A DNA stretch of 11,946 nucleotides from Candidatus Gastranaerophilales bacterium. GTDB taxonomy: Bacteria; Cyanobacteriota; Vampirovibrionia; Gastranaerophilales; Gastranaerophilaceae. Below, piece by piece: positions 1 to 7,404 of this stretch. The DNA lies in the NCBI GenBank assembly GCA_944323585.1, contig CALUTA010000033.1, positions 1 to 11,946 of the forward strand, in the 5' to 3' direction. The notes under the pieces are model-generated. The model had not been told where the DNA came from and searched no databases. It saw only the letters and a program-made list of their open reading frames with translations. Position 1 is the stretch's first letter. Each line of letters opens with the position of its first letter. The position numbers were made by a program, and so were the translations under genes.

Positions 1-1562
1 GATTTATTATCCAGAGCGGAGGTCGCTTCATCAAGAATAACAATCGGGGCATTTTTCAGAAAGGCTCTTGCAATTGCAACTCTTTGTTTTTGACCGCCGG
101 ACAGAAGCATTCCTCTTTCGCCTATCTGGGTGTTTAAGCCATCTTTAAGAGTTGCAACAAATTCATCCAGATATGCCATTTTTATTGCTTTTTTGATTTC
201 TTCATCTGTTGCATCTTCTTTGCCGAGAAGGATATTTTCTTTTATAGTGCCTGAGAACAGGAAGTTGTCCTGAAATACTACTGCAATATTAGCCCTGAGG
301 CTTTTTAAAGTATAATCTCTTATATCAATTCCGTCTATTTTGATTGAGCCTGATTTGATGTCGTAAAATCTCGGGATAAGGCTTACAATTGTGGATTTTC
401 CGCCGCCGGAATTGCCGACAAAAGCAATGGTTTCACCTTTTTTAACCTCAAGATTTATGTGTTTCAGAACGGGTTTGTCTTTCAGGTATTCGAAGCAAAC
501 ATCTTTAAAGCTTATGCCGTTGTTAATAGCTTTTAGTTCCACAGCATTGGGTTTATCCTTAATTCTCGGGGTACTTTCAAGAACCCCGAATACACGTTCA
601 ATAGCCATAAATGAGAATTGAACCGAATTAAAGTTGTTTCCGAGGTTTTTAATCGGGGTGTAGAGCATAATTAATGCTGTTATGAATGAAACAAAGTTCC
701 CGCTTGTAATCTGTTTTGTAAGGATAAGGTGGCTTCCGTATCCGATTGCTATACCGATACCGATAGAAACGATTACATGCATCATTGGTGAGAGCCATGA
801 TGTTCTTTGTATCATTTTGATTTTAAATTTGAATATTTCATGCAGAATATTTTTGAATTTATTTTCCTGATAATCAGCAAGGTTATAAGAAGTGATTGTT
901 TTGTTGCCTGCAAAGCTTTCATTGTATGCAGTAATTATTGTAGAACCGGCAACTACAGATTTATCCATGACGCTTTTAATTCTCTGTCTGATTTTTGCAA
1001 GCGGCAAAAATGCGCATCCGAGTATAAAAATGGCAATCAGAGCAAGCTGCCATGAATTATAAATAAGAACACAAACAAGTGAAATAGATGAGAATAATCT
1101 TGATACGAAGGTTTTCAGGTTATCGAGAAGTCCTGCGCAGGCTGTGTCTGCGTCATTATTGAACCTGAAGACAATGTCCCCTGATTTTTTTCGGTCAAAA
1201 TAGGCTGTTTCAAAAGTTAAAAGTTTTTTATATAGTTCAAATTTCAGGTCGTTTGTAATTTTCCCGCCGACCCATGTGTTGAGGTAAGTGGCAAGATAAT
1301 TGAGCATTCCCTGTATTGACGTAAAAGCAACGATTCCGAAAGGTATATACCATGGGGATTCAACAGTTTTTTCAACCATTACAAGATCCATGTATGGCTT
1401 TAGTGAAAGTGCAATCACAGCATCCAGCGATCCTATCGGAATGCAAATCAATACGGCAAGAAGTGCTCTGAACCAGTATGGCTTCACAAAAGGCCACATT
1501 CTTGAATAGTTCATATATGCCTGGGTCGTTTTTATTTTTTCTAATATTTGGTTAGTGTTCAT
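1..1562 (-). CDS. MsbA-like ABC exporter (fused permease and ATPase), 3' end outside the window
   Basis: This is a half-size ABC exporter that would work as a homodimer in the inner membrane. The first 330 or so residues form a six-helix membrane domain, and the sequence LSLKPYMD near residue 55 resembles MsbA of lipid A export. The ATPase domain follows: Walker A GNSGGGKS at 383-390, Q-loop Gln431, signature LSGGQ at 487-491, Walker B ending ILDEA with catalytic Glu512, then the D-loop SALDNK at the edge. The 520 complete codons present leave about 60 missing, including the switch histidine, compared with roughly 580 in MsbA. The start is ATG at 1562, preceded by GAGGAA at a good distance. 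It is divergent from the membrane protein at 1695. All core motifs seen are intact, so it should be active. The substrate is uncertain: lipid A, another lipid, a peptide or a drug are all possible. Confidence 0.9.
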   Translation of the reverse strand, partial: MNTNQILEKIKTTQAYMNYSRMWPFVKPYWFRALLAVLICIPIGSLDAVIALSLKPYMDLVMVEKTVESPWYIPFGIVAFTSIQGMLNYLATYLNTWVGGKITNDLKFELYKKLLTFETAYFDRKKSGDIVFRFNNDADTACAGLLDNLKTFVSRLFSSISLVCVLIYNSWQLALIAIFILGCAFLPLAKIRQRIKSVMDKSVVAGSTIITAYNESFAGNKTITSYNLADYQENKFKNILHEIFKFKIKMIQRTSWLSPMMHVIVSIGIGIAIGYGSHLILTKQITSGNFVSFITALIMLYTPIKNLGNNFNSVQFSFMAIERVFGVLESTPRIKDKPNAVELKAINNGISFKDVCFEYLKDKPVLKHINLEVKKGETIAFVGNSGGGKSTIVSLIPRFYDIKSGSIKIDGIDIRDYTLKSLRANIAVVFQDNFLFSGTIKENILLGKEDATDEEIKKAIKMAYLDEFVATLKDGLNTQIGERGMLLSGGQKQRVAIARAFLKNAPIVILDEATSALDNK

Positions 1563-1590
1563 TTAATGATTTCCTCACATGTCCTTTTTC

Positions 1591-1596
1591 ATTATA
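1591..1596 (-). promoter_or_regulatory. -10 box of the ABC exporter gene
   Basis: On the minus strand these bases read TATAAT, a perfect -10 hexamer. The predicted start of transcription gives a leader of about 20 bases, which holds the GAGGAA ribosome binding site. I see no convincing -35 box. Confidence 0.45.
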
Positions 1597-1657
1597 CTTA
1601 AAATATATCTTTTTTTTATATTCCTTAACTGTTTAATAAACGATAATTTACAAAATG

Positions 1658-1666
1658 TGATATATA
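1658..1666 (+). promoter_or_regulatory. Possible extended -10 promoter of the orphan membrane protein gene
   Basis: The bases read TGATATATA, a TGn-type extended -10 with a near-consensus hexamer. Transcription would begin near 1673, leaving a leader of about 20 bases with GAGGAG. No good -35 is in register, and the AT-rich context makes chance matches likely. Confidence 0.3.
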
Positions 1667-1694
1667 TGTTAAGTTCAATATGAGGAGTAGCATT

Positions 1695-2534
1695 ATGATT
1701 TGGAAAATATTGTTTATAATTTTAGCGCTTACTTTTTGTTTTTTGAATATTGGCGGAATATCAGGAGGTTTTGTATTAAGTGAGTTTTCTATATCATTAA
1801 GCTATATATTCAGCTGTTTTGCGGTTTTAGTCCTCGGATTATTCTTTGCTCTGGGCTGGAAAAAGAAACTTTTCGGCCGTAAATTTATTAACTTCCTGCT
1901 TGTATTTACCTTTTTGTTTTTTGTTGTCAGTGTTGTAATATCTGTTATGACCGGACTTAATGCGGTTGCTATACAGGTAAAATCTCAGTTTGGAAATCTT
2001 GACAGGGCTTTTTATATGTCAACGATTTCGAGACTGCTTGTTTTATCTGTTTTGATGTATGCTGTGCTGTATGCACCGGTGCTGGCTGGATGTTTTATTT
2101 ATAAAAGAAAATACGAGAATTTTTCAGAGGTTGCGAAGCCTTATTGGAAAATATTTTTAACTTACGTAGCGCTTACGGGATTGATTTCTTTGAGCAGTGT
2201 GCTTGTTCTTATGGATTATGGTAATGTTGTTTGTGGTGATGTTGTGTATTTGCTGTTTATGTTCTTAAAGATAATTTTTTCAATTGGATATGCTTACGAC
2301 ATCAGAATCGGAAATCAGATGTTCTGGAAAATTTCTGGGGTGCCGATGATTGCGGTTGCTCTGGCTGAACCCTTTATGTGCAGTGAAATGTTTTTGAATT
2401 TAACTGGTCAGCATATTCTTCTGGACAGCTATTCCGGTGTTATATTTGAATTTATTGTTAATTTTGTCGTATTTTATGCTTTATACAGATATGCATTTAA
2501 GCAGGACGTTTATAAAACTAAAAACGGAAACTAA
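1695..2534 (+). CDS. Orphan polytopic membrane protein, about 8 transmembrane segments
   Basis: I do not recognise the family. The 279-residue protein is almost all hydrophobic. Likely membrane segments are near residues 3-20, 31-54, 65-86, 112-136, 152-173, 180-200, 212-230 and 247-267. Short basic loops (WKKKLFGRK at 55-63, IYKRKYE at 135-141) and a basic C-terminal tail suggest which ends face the cytoplasm. No catalytic motif or transport signature is visible. The start is taken at 1695, not at the in-frame ATG at 1680: GAGGAG at 1682-1687 lies 7 bases before 1695, and the longer version would place that ribosome binding site inside the gene. It is transcribed alone, divergent from the ABC exporter, and ends at a strong terminator. 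A role in the envelope is likely only because of its location in the membrane. Confidence 0.75.
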   Translation: MIWKILFIILALTFCFLNIGGISGGFVLSEFSISLSYIFSCFAVLVLGLFFALGWKKKLFGRKFINFLLVFTFLFFVVSVVISVMTGLNAVAIQVKSQFGNLDRAFYMSTISRLLVLSVLMYAVLYAPVLAGCFIYKRKYENFSEVAKPYWKIFLTYVALTGLISLSSVLVLMDYGNVVCGDVVYLLFMFLKIIFSIGYAYDIRIGNQMFWKISGVPMIAVALAEPFMCSEMFLNLTGQHILLDSYSGVIFEFIVNFVVFYALYRYAFKQDVYKTKNGN

Positions 2535-2573
2535 AAATACAGCTTAAATTATTCAAAATTTAAGCTGTATTTT
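2534..2573. terminator. Bidirectional intrinsic terminator between convergent genes
   Basis: A perfect 17-base-pair inverted repeat (arms 2534-2550 and 2557-2573) has a 6-base loop. It starts at the last base of the stop codon of the membrane protein gene. T-rich runs flank it on both strands, so it can end transcripts from both the gene at 1695 and the small gene at 2840. The stem is AT-rich but long. Confidence 0.8.
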
Positions 2574-2591
2574 AATAAACATTAAATAATC

Positions 2592-2840
2592 CTAAACTTC
2601 AACAAACAATCTTTGTCCGACTATATTTTGTTTTCCGTTGTAATATCCTGCGAAATAGCCGCCTCTGACAGGAGTGTTTTTACCATAAGTGGCACTGTTA
2701 TAACGATTGCCGTTATAACTTACAAACGGATTGTTGCTGAACGGATTGTTTGTTCTTGTGCTTACAGCAGGTGTTGAAACCGCTGCCGGCGTTTGTTGCG
2801 CCGTAAAAACATTTGATAATAAACTTACTAAATCTGCCAT
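2592..2840 (-). CDS. Small Asn/Tyr/Gly-rich orphan protein, 82 residues
   Basis: No family is recognised. The N-terminus (MADLVSLLSNVF) could be a short amphipathic helix but is not a clear signal peptide. It is followed by an Ala/Thr/Val/Pro/Ser stretch at 13-29. An NNPF motif is then repeated (31-34 and 36-39), followed by a Tyr/Asn/Gly-rich tail with GGYFAGYYNGK at 60-70. No cysteines, histidines or catalytic motifs are present. The gene looks real because AGGTAG sits 7 bases before the ATG, an extended -10 promoter lies about 60 bases upstream, and it is bounded by a terminator. The composition suggests a flexible surface, phage-like or self-assembling protein, but that is a guess. Confidence 0.6.
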   Translation of the reverse strand: MADLVSLLSNVFTAQQTPAAVSTPAVSTRTNNPFSNNPFVSYNGNRYNSATYGKNTPVRGGYFAGYYNGKQNIVGQRLFVEV

Positions 2841-2902
2841 ATAATTTCTACCTGTTACACTTTCTACAAATTATTATTAATTATAATTTTCTGTTCGTCA
2901 TT

Positions 2903-2911
2903 ATTATAACA
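2903..2911 (-). promoter_or_regulatory. Extended -10 promoter of the small orphan gene
   Basis: The minus strand reads TGTTATAAT, that is TG, one base, then a perfect TATAAT. Transcription would begin near 2896 and give a leader of about 55 bases. There is no recognisable -35, which fits an extended -10 promoter. Confidence 0.5.
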
Positions 2912-2974
2912 CAAATTTTTAATTTTTTTTATAAATCTTAATAAAATCATTATTTTGTTGTAGTAAATTACATC

Positions 2975-3008
2975 TTGCATAAATATTTTAAATATTTATA
3001 ATTGATTT
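2975..3008 (+). promoter_or_regulatory. Core promoter abutting the start codon (leaderless) of the purD-like gene
   Basis: TTGCAT at 2975-2980, a 16-base spacer and a perfect TATAAT at 2997-3002 form a plausible core promoter. The -10 ends 6 bases before the ATG at 3009, so the expected first transcribed base is the A of that ATG. There is no Shine-Dalgarno sequence. An in-frame TGA at 3003-3005 rules out an earlier start. The spacer holds two copies of the palindrome AAATATTT. Confidence 0.55.
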
Positions 3009-4262
3009 ATGGCTCTTGAGAATAAAAAAATATTGATAGTTGGAAGTTCAGCAAAGGAACACGCTCTTGCGTCGGTTTTTGCAAAGTATGAATTTATAGA
3101 AAAAATATACGCAGCTCCCGGAAATGATGCAATGGGCGAATTTTGTGAGCGTGTTGATATCAGACCGGAAAACACTTCAGAGTTGTTAAATTTTGTTCTT
3201 GAAAATGCTGTAGATATGACTATTTGTTCTGATGAAGGTGCAATTAAAGCAGATTTAGTATCTTTGTTTCAGGCAAACGGACAGTTAATTTTCGGGCCGT
3301 CTGCTTCCAGTGCGCTTCCGGCTATTTCAAAATCGACAGGCAAAAAACTTTTTTACAGACTGCGTATTCCAACCCCAAAGTTCGGAATTTTTGAAAAACA
3401 GCAGATGGCAATAGACTATTTGAAAAAATCAGAATTTCCGGTTGTAATAAGAACTGACGAAAGCACTGAAGGTGCTGACAGACAGGTCTGTAACAGTATT
3501 CAATCAGCATCTGTTTTTGTGGAAGATCTTTTTGTGTCCGGTGCAAAAAAAATTTTACTTGAAGATTTTGTCTACGGACATGAGTTTATAATGTATGTGA
3601 TAACTGACGGGTATCATTTTCTCCCGCTTACAACTTTTGCTAATTACAAATTTATGTCTGACGGCAACGGCGGAATCCTGACTCCGGGTATGGGCGGGTA
3701 TTGCCCTGATTACAAATTGTCATTTGAAATTCAGAACAGAATCCTTGATGAAGTCGTTGGACCCGTCATAGAAAATCTTGCATCAAAAGAAACCCCTTAT
3801 CTTGGAATTCTGGGGGTTGAAGGTGTTTTGACATCAGCTGATGAGTTTACAATTTTGGAACTAAAACCATTTCTTGCTAATCACGATTGTCAGGCTGTTT
3901 TAAATCTGGTTAATGAAAATCTTTATACGCTTTTTGAAGCATGTGCTGTCGGTTCTTTTGCGGATGATTATAACAGGATTGATATCTCGGAAAAGTCTTC
4001 GGTATCTTGTGTTTTGTCAAGCGGAAAGCTTAAAGATAATATTATTTCAGGGCTGGAGCTTGCAGATGATTTGGATGTTAATCATTTTAATTCAAAGCGA
4101 AATGAATATATGGAATATCTTACATCCGGCGGCAGAGCCGTTGTTCTTACCAAAACGGCCTCAACTTTATCCCGAGCCAGGCAATTGCTCTATGAAAATG
4201 TTGATGTTATTAATTTTAGCGGTAAGAAGTACCGCAAAGATATCTGCAAATCTGTAGATTAG
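3009..4262 (+). CDS. PurD-family (glycinamide ribonucleotide synthetase-like) protein with an eroded active site
   Basis: Over its full 417 residues this matches phosphoribosylamine-glycine ligase, the ATP-grasp enzyme of purine synthesis. It has an N-terminal VGxxxxEHAL segment (11-20), FGPSxSSAL (95-103), the central LLEDFVYGHEF, GMGGY (227-231) and a C-terminus with SGGRAVVLT (373-381) and YRKDI (408-412). Key catalytic stretches are changed. The first GGRE is SAKE. The ATP-binding VIKADGLAAGKG is VIRTDESTEGAD (146-157). DHKR is NYKF, and NTGGMGAY is LTPGMGGY. The metal-binding EFNxRFGDPExQ is ELKPFLANHDCQ (284-295). It may be a paralogue with a new or regulatory role, with the real purD elsewhere, or a strongly divergent enzyme. 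The reading frame is intact, so it is not a pseudogene. Translation starts at 3009 with an in-frame stop just before it. Confidence 0.8.
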   Translation: MALENKKILIVGSSAKEHALASVFAKYEFIEKIYAAPGNDAMGEFCERVDIRPENTSELLNFVLENAVDMTICSDEGAIKADLVSLFQANGQLIFGPSASSALPAISKSTGKKLFYRLRIPTPKFGIFEKQQMAIDYLKKSEFPVVIRTDESTEGADRQVCNSIQSASVFVEDLFVSGAKKILLEDFVYGHEFIMYVITDGYHFLPLTTFANYKFMSDGNGGILTPGMGGYCPDYKLSFEIQNRILDEVVGPVIENLASKETPYLGILGVEGVLTSADEFTILELKPFLANHDCQAVLNLVNENLYTLFEACAVGSFADDYNRIDISEKSSVSCVLSSGKLKDNIISGLELADDLDVNHFNSKRNEYMEYLTSGGRAVVLTKTASTLSRARQLLYENVDVINFSGKKYRKDICKSVD

Positions 4263-4297
4263 TTGATATTTTTTTATGCATCATTATATGATTTTAT
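4263..4297 (+). promoter_or_regulatory. Possible leaderless promoter of the J-protein gene
   Basis: TTGATA at 4263-4268, a 16-base spacer and TATATG at 4285-4290 place the expected transcription start at or next to the ATG at 4298. The region has no Shine-Dalgarno sequence, and an in-frame TGA lies at 4289-4291. The -10 is weaker than at 2997. The gap after the purD-like gene is only 35 bases, so read-through is also possible. Confidence 0.35.
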
Positions 4298-5395
4298 ATG
4301 TTAAAGAGCGATAAAAATTATTATGAAATTTTAGGGGTCACTCCTGATGTGGAATCAGGAGAATTAAAGAGCGTATACAGACGGCTTGTGAGAAAATTTC
4401 ATCCGGATGTCAATCCTGACGGAGAAATGAAATTTAAAGATATTATGGAAGCCTATGAAACATTGTGTGATGAGGCTAAAAGAAGACAGTATGATACAAT
4501 TAACGGTTTTTTCAAAAGTTCGGGATGCAGTGAAAAATATAAAAGCGAACCATACAGAAAAAGTTACAGAAATTCTTCTGCTTCATCAGATACAATAAAA
4601 CATGATACTTTTGAAAAATCTCATATAAAATCTAAGCCGGATTACACCGGGAAAGAGCAGAAAAAATCAGAGGATAAGAACATTTGTGACTTGATAAATG
4701 ATATTATAGACGGCTTTTCTCAAAAACCAAAGAAGAAAAAAAATGTTTCGGAAGCCAAAACTCATGTTCCTAAAAAAGGTGCTGATATTTATACGGATGT
4801 TTCTGTTACATTGAAAGAAGCTATTAATGGTACTCATAAGACAGTAAATGTTATAAATACTGAAGTCTGCCCGTATTGCAAGGGCAGAAAGTTCATAAAT
4901 GATTCAAAATGCAAGCATTGTGACGGCAAAGGTGAGATTACAAGTCACCAAAAGATAAACGTAACTATTCCTAAAAATGTAAAAAACGGTACAAAACTCA
5001 GGCTGTCAGGCGAGGGGAAAAAAGGTGAAAACGGCGGTAAAAACGGTGATTTATACCTTAAAATTACCGTTATGCCGGATTCAGCTTTTAAAATTGACGG
5101 AAACAATCTGCTGTGTGAAGTGCTGATATCTCCGTTTGAGGCTGTGCTTGGCGGAGATATCAAGGTTCCGTCATTGTCCGGTTATGTCAGGCTTAGTCTT
5201 CCGCCTCTTACAAAATCCGGACAGGTTTTTAGAATATCATCGCAAGGTGTAAAGAAAAATAATTTTGTTGGTGATATAATTGTCACTGTAAAGATACAAA
5301 TTCCGGATAAGCTTAGCGATGAAGAAATTGATCTTTATGCAAAGTTGAAAAAGCTTTCATGTGAAAATTTAAGAGAGAATTCAGCAAATGATTGA
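4298..5395 (+). CDS. DnaJ-like co-chaperone with a reduced zinc finger
   Basis: J-domain proteins stimulate the ATPase of DnaK (Hsp70). Residues 7-66 are a J-domain with the essential HPD at 35-37 and the KRRQYD end. The usual Gly/Phe region is missing. In its place is a charged, lysine-rich linker of about 95 residues (67-162). The C-terminal part is DnaJ-like: TLKEAINGTHK (171-181), zinc motifs, VTIPKNVKNGTKLRLSGEG (222-240), GDLYLKITV, and a second beta domain to about residue 335. Only two CxxC units remain (Cys191/194 and Cys205/208), where DnaJ has four CxxCxGxG repeats. Their spacing matches canonical repeats 3 and 4, so one zinc site instead of two is likely. Thus it sits between DnaJ and CbpA types. 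It may be a specialised J-protein beside a standard DnaJ elsewhere. Its last 8 bases overlap queE. Confidence 0.9.
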   Translation: MLKSDKNYYEILGVTPDVESGELKSVYRRLVRKFHPDVNPDGEMKFKDIMEAYETLCDEAKRRQYDTINGFFKSSGCSEKYKSEPYRKSYRNSSASSDTIKHDTFEKSHIKSKPDYTGKEQKKSEDKNICDLINDIIDGFSQKPKKKKNVSEAKTHVPKKGADIYTDVSVTLKEAINGTHKTVNVINTEVCPYCKGRKFINDSKCKHCDGKGEITSHQKINVTIPKNVKNGTKLRLSGEGKKGENGGKNGDLYLKITVMPDSAFKIDGNNLLCEVLISPFEAVLGGDIKVPSLSGYVRLSLPPLTKSGQVFRISSQGVKKNNFVGDIIVTVKIQIPDKLSDEEIDLYAKLKKLSCENLRENSAND

Positions 5396-6092
5396 AGAAG
5401 AAACTTTCAAAGCGGACAATACAGCAAAAATAAAAGAAGTATTTGCCTCTATTCAGGGTGAAGGTCCTTATATAGGTGCAAAACAGTTATTTATAAGGTT
5501 TTGTAACTGTAATTTGAGATGCCACTATTGTGATACTGATTTTGAGGGTGATTGCGAGGAGTATACTCCCGAAAAACTTATGGAAGTTATAAAACAGTTT
5601 GATTTGAGGACTATTTATTCAATTTCTCTAACAGGAGGAGAGCCTCTGCTTTCGGTTGATTTTCTCTGCAATATTCTTCCGATTTTGAAAGAAAATAATT
5701 TGAAGATTTATCTGGAAACAAATGCTACTCTGCCGGATGAGTTGAGAAGAGTTATTGATTATATTGATGTTGTTGCGGCTGACATAAAACTTGAAAGTGC
5801 AACTGGTATGATGAATTCTTTTGACAGACATGATGAATTTTTCAGCATTTGCAAAGGTCATGAATGCTTTGCAAAAATTGTTTTCGACGATAATATTACT
5901 GATGAAGAAATTAATAAATGTATAGAACTTGCAAATAAATATGATTTGCTCTTGATTTTACAGCCTAAAATGGTAGAAGAACAAATGAGTGTAACTTCTG
6001 TATTTGCAGTGACTGTTTTAGACAAATTCCTGAAAAAATACAATAAGGTAAGACTCATTCCGCAGGTGCACAAGTTTCTGTCTGTAAGGTAA
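5388..6092 (+). CDS. queE: 7-carboxy-7-deazaguanine synthase (radical SAM)
   Basis: QueE converts 6-carboxytetrahydropterin to 7-carboxy-7-deazaguanine, on the way to preQ1 and the tRNA base queuosine. The 234 residues fit the family. SIQGEGPYIG (21-30) precedes the 4Fe-4S-binding CxxxCxxC (Cys41, Cys45, Cys48, with the family's CHYCD). The SAM-binding TGGEP is at 82-86, ETN at 110-112, and the C-terminus RLIPQVHKFL is typical. The start ATG lies inside the end of the J-protein gene (8-base overlap), with GAGAG about 10 bases upstream, so the two are probably translationally coupled. No other queuosine gene (queC, queD, queF, tgt) is in the window. The other candidate in this family, an anaerobic ribonucleotide reductase activase, is disfavoured by the QGEG segment and the C-terminus. 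Confidence 0.9.
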   Translation: MIEEETFKADNTAKIKEVFASIQGEGPYIGAKQLFIRFCNCNLRCHYCDTDFEGDCEEYTPEKLMEVIKQFDLRTIYSISLTGGEPLLSVDFLCNILPILKENNLKIYLETNATLPDELRRVIDYIDVVAADIKLESATGMMNSFDRHDEFFSICKGHECFAKIVFDDNITDEEINKCIELANKYDLLLILQPKMVEEQMSVTSVFAVTVLDKFLKKYNKVRLIPQVHKFLSVR

Positions 6093-6132
6093 CGTAAAAC
6101 AGCCTGCTTTTTTCTAAATCTTGCGGCAACTG

Positions 6133-6480
6133 TTATTTTCTGAGGTCTTTTGCACCGTTAAGATAGACGAATTGCGGTTTAAAATTGTCATCACAATTGA
6201 GGACAATCAAAATTCTAATGCACATTTTTAAGGCTCCGGGAACATCAATTTCATTGAAGCACATCATTGCGGTTTCACTAAATCCCATATCAAGTCTTGC
6301 AAATTTTGCGGGAAATGCGGCATCTAAGTCTTTTGTTGTAGTGAATATAATATGTGAAATTTTTGAAATATCAATTTCGTTGGCTTTTATCATTTCTGAT
6401 AAAAGTTCTATTGTAGCCTCTTTGATGGCTGTTTTCGTATTTTCTGCGGCTGTTGTTGCGCCTCGAATGCCTTTTGTCAT
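6133..6480 (-). CDS. aroH: Monofunctional chorismate mutase, AroH type
   Basis: It rearranges chorismate to prephenate, the first step towards phenylalanine and tyrosine. The 115 residues match the trimeric Bacillus subtilis AroH fold, not the helical AroQ type. GIRGATT at 4-10 carries the active-site Arg6. DAAFPAKFARL gives Phe56 and Arg62. MCFNEIDVPGALKMCIRI gives Cys74, Glu77 and Arg89. VYL near the end gives Tyr106. These correspond to B. subtilis Arg7, Phe57, Arg63, Cys75, Glu78, Arg90 and Tyr108, so the enzyme should be active. AGGTAA lies about 7 bases before the ATG, overlapping the end of fmt. The gene starts 6 bases after the fmt stop, so it is the last gene of that transcription unit. 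It converges with queE across 40 bases in which no clear terminator stem is visible. Confidence 0.95.
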   Translation of the reverse strand: MTKGIRGATTAAENTKTAIKEATIELLSEMIKANEIDISKISHIIFTTTKDLDAAFPAKFARLDMGFSETAMMCFNEIDVPGALKMCIRILIVLNCDDNFKPQFVYLNGAKDLRK

Positions 6481-6486
6481 CTAAAA

Positions 6487-7404
6487 TTACCTGTTTTTAA
6501 GTCCGTTATACCAGTCACGTGCAGATATTTCGCCTTTGCCTTCTGGTTTGACTTTAATAAGCAATATTGTTCCATTGCCGCAGCCGACAGGAACCCCTTC
6601 TTTTGTGGCTTTTCCAAGTTCTCCGGCAGGTAAGGTGCTGGTGTTATCAACTTTTGTTTCTAAAACTTTTATGATTTTCCCGTTGTGCATAAAGCAGGCA
6701 CACGGAGATTTGTAAATGCCTCTGACAAGGTTGTGAATTTCTTCAGCTGTTTTATTCCAGTTTATTTCTGTTTCTTCTTTTGTAAGTTTTCCGGCCATAC
6801 AAACCCCGTCCTCACATTGAGGAGTCGGTGTTATGCTGTTTGAAACAATACCTTTAAGTGTTTTTTCAAGCAATTCCGGCGACATATCGCTTACTTTTTC
6901 AAAAAGCTGTTCGCAGTTCATATCTTCCGGAATTTGAATTACTTCCTTAAGGCAGACATCTCCGCAATCAAGCCCGAGTTCCGTTATCATTGTGCATATT
7001 CCCGTTTCCTTATCTCCGTTAATAATTGCCCGCTGAATCGGATTTGCCCCTCTGTATCTGGGCAGAAGTGATGCGTGAAGGTTGATTGTACAATATTTGG
7101 GAATGTCAAGAACTTCCTGAGATAAAATTTGACCGAAAGCAAAAGTTACAAAGAAGTCCGGCTTAAGCTGTTTTAGGGCTTCCTGAATATCAGGTTCTTT
7201 TCTGATTGATTTTGGCTGAAAAACAGGAATAGAATGTTGGATTGCAAACTCTTTCACAGGTGACATTGTGATTTTTTTGCCTCTGCCTGCAGGTTTGTCC
7301 GGCTGGGTTACAACTGCTAAAACTTCAATATCAGAAGATGCATTCAGATATTCCAGAGATTTAACCGCTATTTTAGGGGTGCCAAAGAATACAATCTTAA
7401 TCAT
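6487..7404 (-). CDS. fmt: Methionyl-tRNA formyltransferase
   Basis: Fmt formylates initiator Met-tRNA using 10-formyltetrahydrofolate. The 305 residues are close to the family's usual 310-315. The N-terminal formyltransferase fold starts IKIVFFGTP and has QPDKPAGRGKK (34-44). The catalytic residues are Asn108 and His110 in INLHASLLPRYRG and Asp146 in GLDCGD. The C-terminal OB-like tRNA-binding domain covers roughly 205-305. The start is put at 7404. An in-frame ATG at 7434 would add ten basic residues before the conserved first strand and lie deeper inside def. The chosen start overlaps the last 8 bases of def, a typical sign of translational coupling. The pair acts at opposite ends of the same cycle: Fmt adds the formyl group and Def removes it. 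Confidence 0.95.
   Translation of the reverse strand: MIKIVFFGTPKIAVKSLEYLNASSDIEVLAVVTQPDKPAGRGKKITMSPVKEFAIQHSIPVFQPKSIRKEPDIQEALKQLKPDFFVTFAFGQILSQEVLDIPKYCTINLHASLLPRYRGANPIQRAIINGDKETGICTMITELGLDCGDVCLKEVIQIPEDMNCEQLFEKVSDMSPELLEKTLKGIVSNSITPTPQCEDGVCMAGKLTKEETEINWNKTAEEIHNLVRGIYKSPCACFMHNGKIIKVLETKVDNTSTLPAGELGKATKEGVPVGCGNGTILLIKVKPEGKGEISARDWYNGLKNR

Noticed and set aside
1680..1694. Upstream ATG for the membrane protein gene
   Set aside because: The GAGGAG that fits the ATG at 1695 would be within the coding sequence, and no site precedes 1680.
3913..4257. 114-residue open frame in another frame inside the purD-like gene
   Set aside because: The protein looks like random out-of-frame translation, and the host frame has clear family motifs to its end.
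6093..6132. Possible terminator between the convergent queE and aroH
   Set aside because: A T6 run is present, but no stem longer than 3-4 pairs could be found on either strand.
6185..6484. 99-residue open frame on the plus strand opposite aroH
   Set aside because: It is the antisense shadow of aroH, whose active-site residues are all conserved. There is no ribosome binding site.
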